Assembly (NCBI GenBank): GCA_900550565.1
Contig: URSG01000001.1
Coordinates: forward strand, 20,808-84,807
Reading direction: 5' to 3'
DNA length: 64,000 nt
Source: an uncultured Rickettsiales bacterium
GTDB taxonomy: Bacteria > Pseudomonadota > Alphaproteobacteria > Rs-D84
In this document: positions 9,503-18,024 of the stretch, piece by piece
How the letters are laid out: each line of letters starts with the position of its first letter
Position numbering within the stretch: position 1 is the first letter of the stretch
Translations under genes and position numbers: made by a program
The notes under the pieces: model-generated
The model's input: the letters and a program-made list of their open reading frames with translations, nothing else
Told to the model about the DNA's origin: nothing
Databases searched by the model: none

Positions 9503-10197
9503 CAGTTCAATCTGTATGCGTTAAAATCCGTTATATAATATCCCAATGTGCGTGGATATGATTTTGTATCACGCCCGACGCGCATAAATGCGATAATCTG
9601 CATAGATGGTGTGACATTCCCAGAAATCGTCGCGCGCACACGCCACATTCCGCCACCGTCACCAACGCCGCCAACCGGTTCAATTCGCAATGACGATGTA
9701 TCCAGCACCAAACGTCCCGACGCCGCGGCAATATCCTGCCAGGTGGGGACAACCTTGTATATAAATTTATTAAACACCTCGTCGCTGGTGGCACAACATA
9801 TCGCATACGTTTTATCTGTGTATGCCGTCGCATTATCAGAAGCACAATCCTGTTCGCGGTCACAGGTTTTCCACAATGCCTGGTTTTCAGCATCATCACC
9901 AACCGTGAACCAATCACGTGTGAAATTCGCAACCAATGATTCCTGCATTGTTCGTGCCACAGTGTATTTCACCCTGCCGTGGGCGTGTTCAACCGTCGTC
10001 CAGGTTCCCGTCACGTTATCAACTGATATAATAAACGGTTCAACCGTCGCACTGCGCGTTGTCCATATCAGCAATCCGCACACGCATATAATCAGAAAAA
10101 ACAGCAACGACACCAAAATAGACGCAGCACGGGAAACAGCAATGCGTTTTCCCGCTGGAAATGCCGGTGTATCAAAATTATTTGGATAATCCAACAA
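9502..10197 (-). CDS. VirB8-like type IV secretion protein
   Basis: 231 residues with a ~25-residue cytoplasmic N-terminus, one transmembrane helix (AASILVSLLFFLIICVCGLLIW) and a periplasmic domain. Features shared with VirB8/TrbF are TVEPFIISVDN after the membrane, VANFTRDWFTVG, and a C-terminal NPxGxYITDF-like end (here TLGYYITDFNAYRLN). VirB8 is the periplasmic assembly platform of type IV secretion channels. Four cysteines (KTCDREQDC, ICC) suggest disulfides. A VirB7-like lipoprotein precedes it and a second VirB8-like gene overlaps its stop. Confidence 0.65.
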   Translation of the reverse strand: MLDYPNNFDTPAFPAGKRIAVSRAASILVSLLFFLIICVCGLLIWTTRSATVEPFIISVDNVTGTWTTVEHAHGRVKYTVARTMQESLVANFTRDWFTVGDDAENQALWKTCDREQDCASDNATAYTDKTYAICCATSDEVFNKFIYKVVPTWQDIAAASGRLVLDTSSLRIEPVGGVGDGGGMWRVRATISGNVTPSMQIIAFMRVGRDTKSYPRTLGYYITDFNAYRLN

Positions 10198-10227
10198 AAT
10201 CCCCCCACATAAATTTATCGGTGGATT

Positions 10228-10374
10228 TTATGCCTGGAATACCATAATACAGGCGCACGGACTCAGTTTCAATTCGTTGTTGTCATAACCGACACCCACA
10301 GGTTCGCGGTCATATACCTGGCCACAGCCAGCCAACGCCAACGCAACAAAGAACGCCAGAAATACTTTCTTCAT
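10228..10374 (-). CDS. Small lipoprotein, VirB7-like by position
   Basis: 48 residues: signal peptide KKVFLAFFVALALAGC with lipobox ALAGC, then a short mature tail containing LKLSPCACIM. The mature part resembles nothing specific, but a tiny lipoprotein just upstream of virB8 is the classic position of VirB7, which anchors VirB9 in the outer membrane. The gap to the VirB8-like gene is 30 bases. Function is inferred from context only. Confidence 0.6.
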   Translation of the reverse strand: MKKVFLAFFVALALAGCGQVYDREPVGVGYDNNELKLSPCACIMVFQA

Positions 10375-10509
10375 GATTTTTCCCCTCTTTGCTTTCAATT
10401 CTTGGTTAAATTATAAGAAAATTCACGCGCCCCGGTCAAGGATAAAAACACATATTTACCGGCACTGGCGACCAGATTTTTATTTATAGCCTTTGTTTGA
10501 CAAGATTGC

Positions 10510-10522
10510 TATAATTACTGGT
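10510..10522 (+). promoter_or_regulatory. -10 element of a probable leaderless yraN transcript
   Basis: A perfect TATAAT at 10510-10515 lies 7 bases before the yraN ATG, so transcription should begin at or next to the start codon. The matching -35 is weak (TAGCCT at 17-bp spacing). Confidence 0.5.
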
Positions 10523-10864
10523 ATGAATTCTTATGAATCTGGGTTATTTGCTGAATTCTTGGCGCGTATGTATTTGCGTCTGCACGGGTATCGGATTTTG
10601 CAATCGCGATATATTACTGGGCGCAACACAGGACGTGCTGAAATTGACATCATCGCGCGCCAGAAAAATACTATCGTTTTCATAGAGGTAAAGCGTCGTC
10701 CAACCATCGCCGCCGGCTGGGCCGCAATTACGCATAAACAAAGCGCGCGCCTGCGTCGCAGTGCAGAAACATTTTTGACGCAAAAATATCCCGGATTTGA
10801 CGCGCGTTTTGATGTGATAATCGTGTGTGGCCTGCGCGTTGTCCACGCACGCGCGGCAATATAA
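10523..10864 (+). CDS. yraN: YraN/UPF0102 family endonuclease-like protein
   Basis: 113 residues. UPF0102 proteins have a nuclease-like fold related to Holliday-junction resolvases; their cellular role is unsettled. Family motifs are GLFAEFLARMYLRLHGYRIL, the catalytic-looking GRAEIDIIARQ and IVFIEVKRR, and the RLRRSAETFL helix. The ATG at 10523 is preferred over an in-frame TTG at 10493 because the -10 box lies between them. Family proteins usually start close to the GxxAE motif, which also fits. Confidence 0.9.
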   Translation: MNSYESGLFAEFLARMYLRLHGYRILQSRYITGRNTGRAEIDIIARQKNTIVFIEVKRRPTIAAGWAAITHKQSARLRRSAETFLTQKYPGFDARFDVIIVCGLRVVHARAAI

Positions 10865-10868
10865 ATAC

Positions 10869-10897
10869 TTGCATTTAGGAATCACTTCTTGTATAAT
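10869..10897 (+). promoter_or_regulatory. Promoter of small lipoprotein gene
   Basis: TTGCAT, a 17-base spacer and a perfect TATAAT. It lies directly after yraN and drives the next gene, which has an AAAGGAGA ribosome-binding site. Confidence 0.75.
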
Positions 10898-10928
10898 TTA
10901 CCCAGACTTTTGGACAAAAGGAGAAAAT

Positions 10929-11081
10929 ATGAAAAAAGTTATGTTGGCATTGTTTGCCGTTATGACATTGGCCGCCTGCACAGGTTCTTATAAATCTGGC
11001 AACTGCGAATACGATTTCTTGCTGCACAAAGATATTTCTATCTCTAAATTGATTGGCAATGCAACAGGTGGTTGCAAATAA
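10929..11081 (+). CDS. Small lipoprotein, function unknown
   Basis: 50 residues: KKVMLALFAVMTLAAC signal with lipobox LAAC, then a 35-residue mature part with two further cysteines (GNCEYD and GGCK). AAAGGAG lies 7 bases before the ATG. A strong promoter and a terminator frame it, so it is a monocistronic, probably abundant, small envelope lipoprotein. Confidence 0.8.
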   Translation: MKKVMLALFAVMTLAACTGSYKSGNCEYDFLLHKDISISKLIGNATGGCK

Positions 11082-11087
11082 TAATCA

Positions 11088-11114
11088 AAACGGGGCGTCT
11101 GCCCCGTTTTTTAT
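11088..11114. terminator. Rho-independent terminator between converging genes
   Basis: Stem AAACGGGGC / GCCCCGTTT with loop GTCT and a following T run on the plus strand. It separates the lipoprotein gene from the end of the phage cluster and could also act on the minus strand. Confidence 0.8.
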
Positions 11115-11371
11115 TTTATAACGGCGGTTTTAATCAGTGACACGTCATCGCGAATTGTATCCAGTTTTATCTGTAATTGACCGATGCCTGTTTCCAATAT
11201 CGTCGTCCGATTTTCCAACGTGGTAATACGCGTGTCTGCGCGTTGAATATCCGCCAATGATGAATCCTGGCGCGCGACCCAATAAATCAGACCGCCGATA
11301 AACGCGATTAAAAACCAACTGTCGCGCAGGGTTGCGATTATACCGCCCAGTCCGTTTGATTCCTGTTTCAT
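11111..11371 (-). CDS. Small membrane protein with coiled coil, phage cluster (XhlA/holin-accessory-like)
   Basis: 86 residues with one membrane segment (SWFLIAFIGGLIYWVA) followed by a regular coiled coil (TRITTLENRTTILETGIGQL). This layout resembles the small membrane proteins of phage lysis or head regions, such as hemolysin XhlA-like proteins. It overlaps the upstream Bbp19-like gene by 4 bases and is the last gene of the phage-type cluster. Function is inferred from topology and position. Confidence 0.55.
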   Translation of the reverse strand: MKQESNGLGGIIATLRDSWFLIAFIGGLIYWVARQDSSLADIQRADTRITTLENRTTILETGIGQLQIKLDTIRDDVSLIKTAVIK

Positions 11372-11574
11372 TTTCGCCCCCGTGATATCATATTTTCAAT
11401 CAAATGCACCAATGCGCGCTGGGATTCCAGACTGCGTAATTCTGCGTCTGTGGCATTTGGCCCCAAAACACGTTCAATCGTCATTTTTCGCAGATGCTGT
11501 AATACCGCCGCACCGGCGGCGGTTGAAAACGCACGTGCATAATTTTGTTCTGTTTCGTTCATAGTTTTCCCCAT
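11368..11574 (-). CDS. Bbp19-like small phage protein
   Basis: 68 residues. The pattern YARAFSTAAGAAVLQHLRK, then ERVLGPNATDAELRSLESQR and ALVHLIENMI, matches the Bbp19 family carried next to portal genes in podoviruses and related prophages. Its molecular role is unknown. It lies 2 bases after the portal stop codon and overlaps the next gene by 4 bases, so the three are translated together. Confidence 0.7.
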   Translation of the reverse strand: MGKTMNETEQNYARAFSTAAGAAVLQHLRKMTIERVLGPNATDAELRSLESQRALVHLIENMISRGRK

Positions 11575-11576
11575 TG

Positions 11577-12800
11577 TTAAATCAAGTTTTCAGACACCGC
11601 CATTTGTGCGATTGGCGCAATGTATTTCAGTTCTGCGTCACTGTTCAGCGCGATTGGCGCAATCACCCCACGGCGCGATAAAATCTGTAATCCGCGGTCG
11701 GTCAACGGCCGAATAAATTCGTGCAGCAATCGCCCGTATGTCGCGCCCAGAATTCGCATCATATCCGAATTGCGCGCCATAATTTCGGTCGCGGTCATTT
11801 CTTTTTCAGACAGCAATCCCAATCGGTCGGCCAACAACGCGTGGCGAATCCGTTCGCGCAGGTCTTTTAATATTATTTGCGACACATCAAAATCTGCACC
11901 CGACGACAGCGGTGTCAGCCCTGATGACCCAACGGCCTTGGGGATAATTGCGCCCGGCGTCAGGTTTATATTGTTCAGATTTATGACGCCATCATCGTCG
12001 GCCTGCCATATCCCAGACACGGCAATCGTTGCGTTTTTCAGCACCAGTTCAACAACCTTGTTCGCGGTTTTAATATCTGGCAATGCGCGCAAGACCGGCC
12101 CACGACCGTATTGTTCACCGCTTAAAACACTCCACCGGAAAATGATGTATGGATTGGTTTCAAATGTGCCACGCGCAACGATATTGTTTTCCAGATTTCC
12201 CCCAACGTCCAACCACGCGGTGAATTCTGTGCCAACCAAACTCTGGACCAGGCGCAACGGCGTTGCCGGGTCGTGCTTGATTTGGTCAGCAACATCGGCC
12301 GGTGGCGTCCAAGTTGGATATTTTTCCAGCACTTCGTGCGCCGGCATTGTCGCTGTGTGAAATACTGCGCCTGGCAAAATCGCAATATCGCGCATAGGCA
12401 CGGCCGTGAACGAAAACGCCGACGACGCGCCGATTGGTGTTTCTGCCATAAACAGACACGCCGTCCCCAGAATCACCAAATCCAGATAGCATTGATGAAT
12501 GGTGGTATAAAAATTTGAATCGTTCAGGTTCGCACGCAACGCCGCCGTCGCTACATCTGCGTCGGGGGACGCGTCGCTTTCCGGGACCAGTGATATCCAC
12601 AGCGATTCTGGTGGCGTCATCAGCGAATATATTGACGCCGCCAGGTTGTCCACCGCGTCTGCCGCGGTTGCGTCAAACAGTGTTGCGGCATCTGCGTCGT
12701 CGGTCGGCATAGTATATCGCATTGCCGCGTCCCAGCGATTTAACCACGGCGCACGCGCGTCCAGTGCACGCCGATACATTTTTTCTAAATCATTTTGCAT
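11577..12800 (-). CDS. Podovirus-type portal (head-tail connector) protein
   Basis: 407 residues of the T7 gp8-like connector family, the dodecameric ring through which DNA enters and leaves the capsid. Supporting blocks are the N-terminal RAPWLNRWDAAMRYTMP, LAASIYSLMTPPESLW, GTACLFMAE, RWSVLSGEQYGRGPVLRALP, and EMTATEIMARNSDMMRILG near residue 345. It is shorter than T7 gp8 (about 535), mostly at the C-terminus. The frame is intact, with no sign of decay. In T7-like phages portal follows large terminase, as here. Confidence 0.88.
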   Translation of the reverse strand: MQNDLEKMYRRALDARAPWLNRWDAAMRYTMPTDDADAATLFDATAADAVDNLAASIYSLMTPPESLWISLVPESDASPDADVATAALRANLNDSNFYTTIHQCYLDLVILGTACLFMAETPIGASSAFSFTAVPMRDIAILPGAVFHTATMPAHEVLEKYPTWTPPADVADQIKHDPATPLRLVQSLVGTEFTAWLDVGGNLENNIVARGTFETNPYIIFRWSVLSGEQYGRGPVLRALPDIKTANKVVELVLKNATIAVSGIWQADDDGVINLNNINLTPGAIIPKAVGSSGLTPLSSGADFDVSQIILKDLRERIRHALLADRLGLLSEKEMTATEIMARNSDMMRILGATYGRLLHEFIRPLTDRGLQILSRRGVIAPIALNSDAELKYIAPIAQMAVSENLI

Positions 12801-12823
12801 ATTTTCTCCCTAGGTTTCGTTGG

Positions 12824-13672
12824 TTAAAGGTTAAAATCTGTATTTGCCGCGTATGTGCGGACGCTGCGCCCCGTGGGGCGAATTGGTGTTGGCGCAATAC
12901 TGATTGCACCTGCAACTGCGTCCAGGCCGTCGTCGTGTCCGGCACTGCCGATTGGCGACCAGCCCAACATTTCTGCAACAAATGGTGTTTGGGTTATTCT
13001 GTGGTGCGCATACATACGCCCCGCCCCCAGAAATGGTTCTATTGCGTCCAAGATTCGGTCAACCTTGGGCCGATTATTGGTAATACGCATAATTGTAATT
13101 GGCGCGCCGACGCGACTGGCCGCGTCACGCATTATTTCAGGCAACGCATTTCCGATTCCGTTTGTTTCAATCGTTATGCGACGCATATTGTGACGCGCCA
13201 TAAATTCCAGCACACAATCGCACTGGCGTGCCAATGGGTGCGTGTCGTTGTCTGATACCGTCATATATAAAATATCGTGGACAAACACACACCGCGACGC
13301 GTCATCACGATACAGAACAACGCACACACTGCCGTCGCGACCGCGGCGTCCCGTTGACGGGTCCCAATACACCGCCGCGCCTGTGATTTTATGTTCGCCT
13401 ATTTGCCCACTGCGCGCGTCAAATTCTGCGTCATATAATTGTACACCCCCTGGGTCCAGTCGCGCGCGTTCTGTGGAAACAGGTTCCAGCATCATTTGCG
13501 ACGCAAAGTGCCGATTTCCAACCGCATTGCGCAAATCATCAATACGTGACGGCGAAAATAATTCCGGCCACGCAGACGCACCTGTGTCGTCAACAATCGG
13601 AATTTTCAGCATTTTATATCCATGCAAAAAAGGCGTTGAAAACGTAATTTTTTTAGATACTATATTGGACAT
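12824..13672 (-). CDS. Large terminase, C-terminal nuclease half (split gene)
   Basis: 282 residues that cover only the headful nuclease part of a podovirus-type TerL. The RNase H-like site is visible: WDPSTGRRGRDGS (first Asp), ITIETNGIG (Glu) and HDDGLDAVAG (last Asp). Homology to full-length TerL begins around FLHGYKMLKIPIVDD; the ATPase half lies 3.3 kb away at 17012-17638. The ATG at 13672 has AGGGG 8 bases upstream and shares a CATG palindrome with the dnaB ATG on the other strand; an internal ATG at 13612 is also possible. Whether the two halves work in trans is unknown. Confidence 0.8.
   Translation of the reverse strand: MSNIVSKKITFSTPFLHGYKMLKIPIVDDTGASAWPELFSPSRIDDLRNAVGNRHFASQMMLEPVSTERARLDPGGVQLYDAEFDARSGQIGEHKITGAAVYWDPSTGRRGRDGSVCVVLYRDDASRCVFVHDILYMTVSDNDTHPLARQCDCVLEFMARHNMRRITIETNGIGNALPEIMRDAASRVGAPITIMRITNNRPKVDRILDAIEPFLGAGRMYAHHRITQTPFVAEMLGWSPIGSAGHDDGLDAVAGAISIAPTPIRPTGRSVRTYAANTDFNL
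13636..13663 (+). promoter_or_regulatory. dnaB promoter, leaderless type
   Basis: TTGAAA, 16-base spacer, TACTAT, then 7 bases to the dnaB ATG. No ribosome-binding site precedes the ATG. An overlapping alternative -10 is TATATT at 13661. The promoter lies inside the antisense terminase-C coding sequence. Confidence 0.6.
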
Positions 13673-15230
13673 GAACTTTACCCCTGGCGTTTTACCACAT
13701 AATTTAGAGGCCGAACAGGCCGTCCTGGCTGCGGTATTGATGAACAACCGTGCATTGGAACGCGTTTCTGAATTTCTGAAACCAGAAGATTTTTCGCACC
13801 CTGCGCACCAGGAAATATATAAATTGGCCGAACGTCAATTTGCGGCCGGTATTCCGTTTGATATTATTACGGCGAAAAATTACCTGGAACAACAGGGCGT
13901 ACTGGAATCTGTTGGTGGCGTTGATTATTTGACCCAGTTGGCCGGGGCCGGCGCGACGGTTGTCAACGTTGAACAATATGCACGCATCGTCCACGAAACC
14001 GCACTGCGTCGCGAACTAATCCAGTTGGGCCAATCAATCACAGAAAAGGCTTTTGTTGAAGACCTGGATTCCCCTGTTTCTGCCCAGATAGAAATTGCCG
14101 AACAACAATTATTTAATCTGGCGTCTGTGGGCGAAACCCGACGCGAGGTGACGCCAATCGCAACCGCATTGGCCGGCGCATTAAAAGAGGCCGAGATTGC
14201 ATACAAGGCCGACGGTAAATTGTCTGGTCTGACCACGGGGCTGAACGCGCTGGATAAATCCATCAGCGGTCTGCACCACAGTGATTTGATTATTATCGCA
14301 GGTCGTCCGGCGATGGGTAAAACAACGCTGGCAATGAACATTGCATTTAATGCCGCGAACGCAATTTTATCGGGTCGCGCAAACGAACAATACAAAGGCG
14401 CGGTCGTATTTTTCAGCCTGGAAATGTCCCAGGAACAGTTGGCGACACGTGTATTATCATCTCAGTCCAAGATTTCGGCCACGTCTATGCGCGAAGGGTC
14501 ATTTTCTGACGAAGAATTTTTAAAGATGTCACAATACGCATCGGCCATCAGTCGCGTGCCACTGTTTATTGATGACACGCCTGGTATGTCGGTGCCAATG
14601 ATGCGCACACGCGCACGTCGTCTGGCACGTAAAAGTGGCGGAATCGCATTGATTGTGGTTGACTATCTGCAACTGATGACTGCGCCGGGTGGTCGCAAAA
14701 GCGATAATCGCGTCCAGGAAATTTCTGAAATCACACGTGGTCTGAAAATGCTGGCCAAGGAATTAAATGTGCCGGTCATCGCCCTGTCCCAGTTATCGCG
14801 CAGTGTTGAAAATCGTGACGACAAACGACCCCAGTTGGCAGACTTGCGTGAATCTGGTTCTATTGAACAGGACGCGGACATTGTTATGTTCACATACCGC
14901 GAAGAATATTATCTGGACAACCGCGATCCGTCCCAACGCATTTCTGGCAACACCAACGAAAAGATTCAAGAAACGTATCAAAAACGTCTGGAACGCGCCC
15001 GGGGCAAGGCTGACATTATCATCGGCAAAAACCGTCACGGTCGCCCTGAAACGGTTCGGACTGCGTTTTTCGGCGATTACAGTTTGTTTGACAATCTGGA
15101 CGAAATGGACGCGCGTGGCGAAAATGATTTTGCCCAAACACCGAAATCCCAGCCAAATCCTGATGTTGACAACGCAGGCGCATTTGAACAAATTGACGCA
15201 TCGGCAATACCTGACGATATGGACTTATAA
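13671..15230 (+). CDS. dnaB: Replicative DNA helicase DnaB
   Basis: 519 residues. N-terminal primase-interacting domain starts PHNLEAEQAVLAAVLMNNRA; RecA-like core carries Walker A GRPAMGKTTLA, the H1a VFFSLEMS block, Walker B LIVVDYLQLM and H4 ADLRESGSIEQDADIV. C-terminal tail is acidic and low-complexity. All family motifs are intact, and it reads like a chromosomal alphaproteobacterial DnaB rather than a phage helicase. It starts a plus-strand block inserted between the two halves of a phage-type terminase gene, with a leaderless-type promoter. No second dnaB is visible in the window. Confidence 0.95.
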   Translation: MNFTPGVLPHNLEAEQAVLAAVLMNNRALERVSEFLKPEDFSHPAHQEIYKLAERQFAAGIPFDIITAKNYLEQQGVLESVGGVDYLTQLAGAGATVVNVEQYARIVHETALRRELIQLGQSITEKAFVEDLDSPVSAQIEIAEQQLFNLASVGETRREVTPIATALAGALKEAEIAYKADGKLSGLTTGLNALDKSISGLHHSDLIIIAGRPAMGKTTLAMNIAFNAANAILSGRANEQYKGAVVFFSLEMSQEQLATRVLSSQSKISATSMREGSFSDEEFLKMSQYASAISRVPLFIDDTPGMSVPMMRTRARRLARKSGGIALIVVDYLQLMTAPGGRKSDNRVQEISEITRGLKMLAKELNVPVIALSQLSRSVENRDDKRPQLADLRESGSIEQDADIVMFTYREEYYLDNRDPSQRISGNTNEKIQETYQKRLERARGKADIIIGKNRHGRPETVRTAFFGDYSLFDNLDEMDARGENDFAQTPKSQPNPDVDNAGAFEQIDASAIPDDMDL

Positions 15231-15257
15231 TTATTTTACTTGCGGCGCGCGCAAAAA

Positions 15258-15276
15258 TTGACTAATATTTTGTCAA
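15258..15276 (+). promoter_or_regulatory. Inverted repeat, possible operator of the XRE gene
   Basis: TTGAC-N9-GTCAA lies 28 bases upstream of the double-HTH regulator start. A symmetric site in front of an XRE-family gene suggests autoregulation. The left half could also serve as a -35 (TTGACT). Confidence 0.4.
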
Positions 15277-15303
15277 GAAATACCCAAGTGCAGGAGTTTT
15301 GCC

Positions 15304-16311
15304 ATGGCCCAAGAAGAAATCATTTTTCCAAATAATATCCGTAATATCCGTCTGAGTGCCGGAATGAAAATGACCGAACTGGCACGCCAGTCGCACCTGT
15401 CCCTGTCGGCTGTATCCAAAATTGAAAAGGGTGTGCGCCGTCTGAACCAGAAACAGTTGCTGAACATTTGCAATATTTTGGGTTGCAAATTATCTGATAT
15501 TTTCATCAAAGAAGATGACGCCGTCGCTGACCAGTGGCAAAGTGAAATCAAACGTCGTCTGAACGACAACGAAGACAGCGGCCTGAAAATATTCGGCAGT
15601 GGCCTGCGCAAGATTCGCCAACAAACCGGCAAAACCATCGCCCAGGCGGCCCAAGATGCCGGTATGACCCTGTCTGTCTATCACAAGATAGAGGTTGGAC
15701 AACGCGAAATTTACCAAAATGAAATTGAACCATTGGCCAAATCCTTTGCGATGAGTGCCGAAAAATTATTTGATAAAATCGCCACATTGTATAAATCAGG
15801 CGAATTAAACAAACAAATAAACAAGGTCAAAGAACGCGTAAAATCCGTTCTGATTCCTGACAACCCGGCATCTGGGATTGATATGCACGGCGGACTGTAT
15901 GGCGCAAAATTATATGACAGTGCGCGCAAAAAACTGGTTCCTGTGTTTGGCACACCGTCCGGCAAATCAATTATGTTCAAGAAATCTGATGAAACAATGA
16001 TTGTTGCCCCAATGCCCCTAGAAGGACGCAGCGGAATATACGCCGTTATGCCAAATTCAAAACGTATGGCCGGTTTTATCCCTGAACATTCGTATGTATT
16101 TGCCGACGCAACCCAGACACCGGCCGTTGGTGATTTGGCGGTTTGCATTGACAGTGATTTTTCATCTTTGTCATCTGATGCGGTCGCAACCGCCCAGATT
16201 GTCAGTGTCCGCCAGGATTCCCGTGGCAAGGTGTATGGCCAAATTTCATCACCTGATGAAAAAATCATCGGCAAAACTATGCACAAGGTCATTATGATTG
16301 TTATGGAATAA
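15304..16311 (+). CDS. XRE-family regulator with two HTH domains and an S24-like C-terminal region
   Basis: 335 residues. Two helix-turn-helix domains are seen, residues ~10-65 (IRLSAGMKMTELARQSHLSL) and ~95-155 (IRQQTGKTIAQAAQDAGMTL), joined by a short linker. From about residue 215 the sequence resembles the S24/LexA fold: MVPMPLEG-like VAPMPLEGRSGIYAV, an HSYVFADATQTPAVGDLAVC strand pair and a GKTMHKVIMIV end. I cannot identify a Ser-Lys catalytic pair, so self-cleavage is uncertain. An AGGAG site precedes the ATG, with an inverted repeat upstream. The next gene follows after 23 bases. Confidence 0.8.
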   Translation: MAQEEIIFPNNIRNIRLSAGMKMTELARQSHLSLSAVSKIEKGVRRLNQKQLLNICNILGCKLSDIFIKEDDAVADQWQSEIKRRLNDNEDSGLKIFGSGLRKIRQQTGKTIAQAAQDAGMTLSVYHKIEVGQREIYQNEIEPLAKSFAMSAEKLFDKIATLYKSGELNKQINKVKERVKSVLIPDNPASGIDMHGGLYGAKLYDSARKKLVPVFGTPSGKSIMFKKSDETMIVAPMPLEGRSGIYAVMPNSKRMAGFIPEHSYVFADATQTPAVGDLAVCIDSDFSSLSSDAVATAQIVSVRQDSRGKVYGQISSPDEKIIGKTMHKVIMIVME

Positions 16312-16334
16312 TCACCCAGCAAGAGAGAGAGAAT

Positions 16335-17015
16335 ATGAAAGCCAAAGCCAGCATAACCGCACAAAAGTTATTAAACCTGTATCGCCAAGAACATGTTATA
16401 ATTGGCGGTTGGGCATCTGTAAACCCTGTCTTTGTAGCCGAAGCCGACGATGACGTTATCCGCGAACTGCGCGCATTGCCAACGGGCAAAATGCTGATTC
16501 AGCACATTGAAAATCTGCGCAGTGGCCGCACCCAAATGGATACCATTGAACGCGGATTATTACCATACGGCGGACAAATGACCGAAACGGTTGTCACGGT
16601 GCCACTGACCCAGGACGAATGGCGCGAACTGGAAAATGGTATCAATTCGTTTGTGCCTGATGAAAATGGCCTGAAACAAATCCAGCAATTGGACGTTATA
16701 CGCAAATTTGGCGACGAATGGCCGGTGGCAATTCATTCGGCACTTGCCCAGAAACCCGAACTGTCATCAAAATGGACCGTCATTACCAAAACATATCGCG
16801 CGTATTATCTGTGGCACGTTGCAACAGATATGCTGAACGAACCACTGTCTGAACGTGCGCGCGCGCAATTACAGGCCGATATGCCAGAATACGAAACGTA
16901 TCTGCCGATGTTTGGCGACGCAGGCGACGCATTGCTGCACAAACTGCGCGCATTTATCAGCACACGCAACCCGATTGATACCGATAACGCGCCAAACGCA
17001 CCGACGTCTATTTAA
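16335..17015 (+). CDS. Unknown protein downstream of XRE regulator
   Basis: 226 residues, soluble and slightly acidic, no domain recognised. A Gly-Gly-Trp block (IIGGWASVNPVF) near residue 23 and a TQDEWRELENGIN block near 105 stand out. It has an AAGAGAGAGAG ribosome-binding site and is probably in one operon with the regulator. Its stop codon overlaps the stop of the terminase ATPase half on the other strand (TTTAA at 17011-17015), so it marks the edge of the inserted block. Confidence 0.75.
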   Translation: MKAKASITAQKLLNLYRQEHVIIGGWASVNPVFVAEADDDVIRELRALPTGKMLIQHIENLRSGRTQMDTIERGLLPYGGQMTETVVTVPLTQDEWRELENGINSFVPDENGLKQIQQLDVIRKFGDEWPVAIHSALAQKPELSSKWTVITKTYRAYYLWHVATDMLNEPLSERARAQLQADMPEYETYLPMFGDAGDALLHKLRAFISTRNPIDTDNAPNAPTSI

Positions 17016-17638
17016 TCGTCGTCTGTGCGGTAAATCGTGTCTGGGGTATGTGGTGTGCCGATATAAATCATTGTGCCACCGGGCGACAATATAAAATCCA
17101 ATTCACGCAACCGTTCACGCAACTTTTCACGTTTATCTGGGGTATTGCTGGTATTTGGAACCTCTACGTCATCACAGATAATTAAATCTGCGCGCGCACC
17201 GGTGATATTACCGGCAACCCCGGCGCATACAACCGACGGTTCGCGCACGCCGATGGGACGATTTATCGTTATTCGGTCATTTGACCACGTTCGTCGCCCC
17301 GTCGGAATCATATCTGCACAGCGCGGATGATTTTCCAGAATATTACGAATATGCCCAACCATCCGCGATGACAATGTGCTTTCTGCGGATAAAATCAGAA
17401 TACGCGATTCTGGGCGCAGCCCCAGGACGCACGCAGCAAAAATTCCAACGACGGTAGATTTGCCAGAATGCCGAAATGCCATCAACAAACCGCGATTTGG
17501 TGGCGACGTCCAAACGTCAACCAAGAATTTCATTATGCGCCGATGATGTTCAGGCGTCGTCATTCCCAGCAATGCGTTCCACTCGTCCATAAAATCCAGA
17601 AACGCCGTTGTCATCGCATTTTCAATTTGGTGTGACAT
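17012..17638 (-). CDS. Large terminase, N-terminal ATPase half (split gene)
   Basis: 208 residues that cover only the packaging ATPase. Walker A-like FRHSGKST is at residues 55-62, Walker B LIICDD at 152-157 with the catalytic acid following, and the coupling motif YIGTPHT near residue 198. The chain stops right after TIYRTDD, exactly where full-length relatives continue into the linker and nuclease; the continuation is found at 13672-12824. The frame is clean and has no internal stop. The stop overlaps the stop of the convergent gene. A separate-subunit or broken terminase are both possible. Confidence 0.8.
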   Translation of the reverse strand: MSHQIENAMTTAFLDFMDEWNALLGMTTPEHHRRIMKFLVDVWTSPPNRGLLMAFRHSGKSTVVGIFAACVLGLRPESRILILSAESTLSSRMVGHIRNILENHPRCADMIPTGRRTWSNDRITINRPIGVREPSVVCAGVAGNITGARADLIICDDVEVPNTSNTPDKREKLRERLRELDFILSPGGTMIYIGTPHTPDTIYRTDDD

Positions 17639-17653
17639 CGCCCCACCCTTTTG

Positions 17654-18001
17654 CTATGCGACCAGACTGTCAAATTTATCCATCAGTTTTTTCAGTAAAT
17701 TTGGTCTGGTTGTTTTTACCTGGCGCAATTTTTCCAATGACTTGCGTCGTTTTTCATCGTATGGCGCAGACGTTTCAGATTGCAGGCGACGCAACACGGC
17801 ATCTTCGGTCATACCGCGATTTGACATTCCCGACGCGCCATATTTTGCGCGCTGGGCCGCCAGTGCTTTTTTCACCAGATTCGTTTTTGTTTTTTCATCT
17901 GCGGCCATATCCGCCAAGATTTTTTTGCGTGCAGTGCTGGCATCGCTTTTGCTTTTTTTATAGTCCAAGACATCTTGAACATCAGAAACCAGTTGTCCCA
18001 T
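17654..18001 (-). CDS. Phage-cluster protein of unknown function, lysine-rich
   Basis: 115 residues, strongly basic and helical (YKKSKSDASTARKKILADMA, then TKTNLVKKALAAQRAKYGA). Placed between tail and terminase genes, where T7-like phages carry internal virion or small terminase-related genes. The conserved-looking YGASG plus a helical body are typical of short podovirus virion proteins. No firm family call. Gaps of 15 and 23 bases to its neighbours show it belongs to the operon. Confidence 0.65.
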   Translation of the reverse strand: MGQLVSDVQDVLDYKKSKSDASTARKKILADMAADEKTKTNLVKKALAAQRAKYGASGMSNRGMTEDAVLRRLQSETSAPYDEKRRKSLEKLRQVKTTRPNLLKKLMDKFDSLVA

Positions 18002-18024
18002 TTTTATCCCCTTTGCTTGATTTG

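Noticed and set aside
11620..12360. Plus-strand 246-residue ORF inside the portal gene
   Set aside because: Antisense shadow of the portal protein.
13671..15230. DnaB as a phage replication helicase
   Set aside because: Opposite strand to the phage genes, full N-terminal domain and alphaproteobacterial motifs; a host gene is more likely, though not proven.
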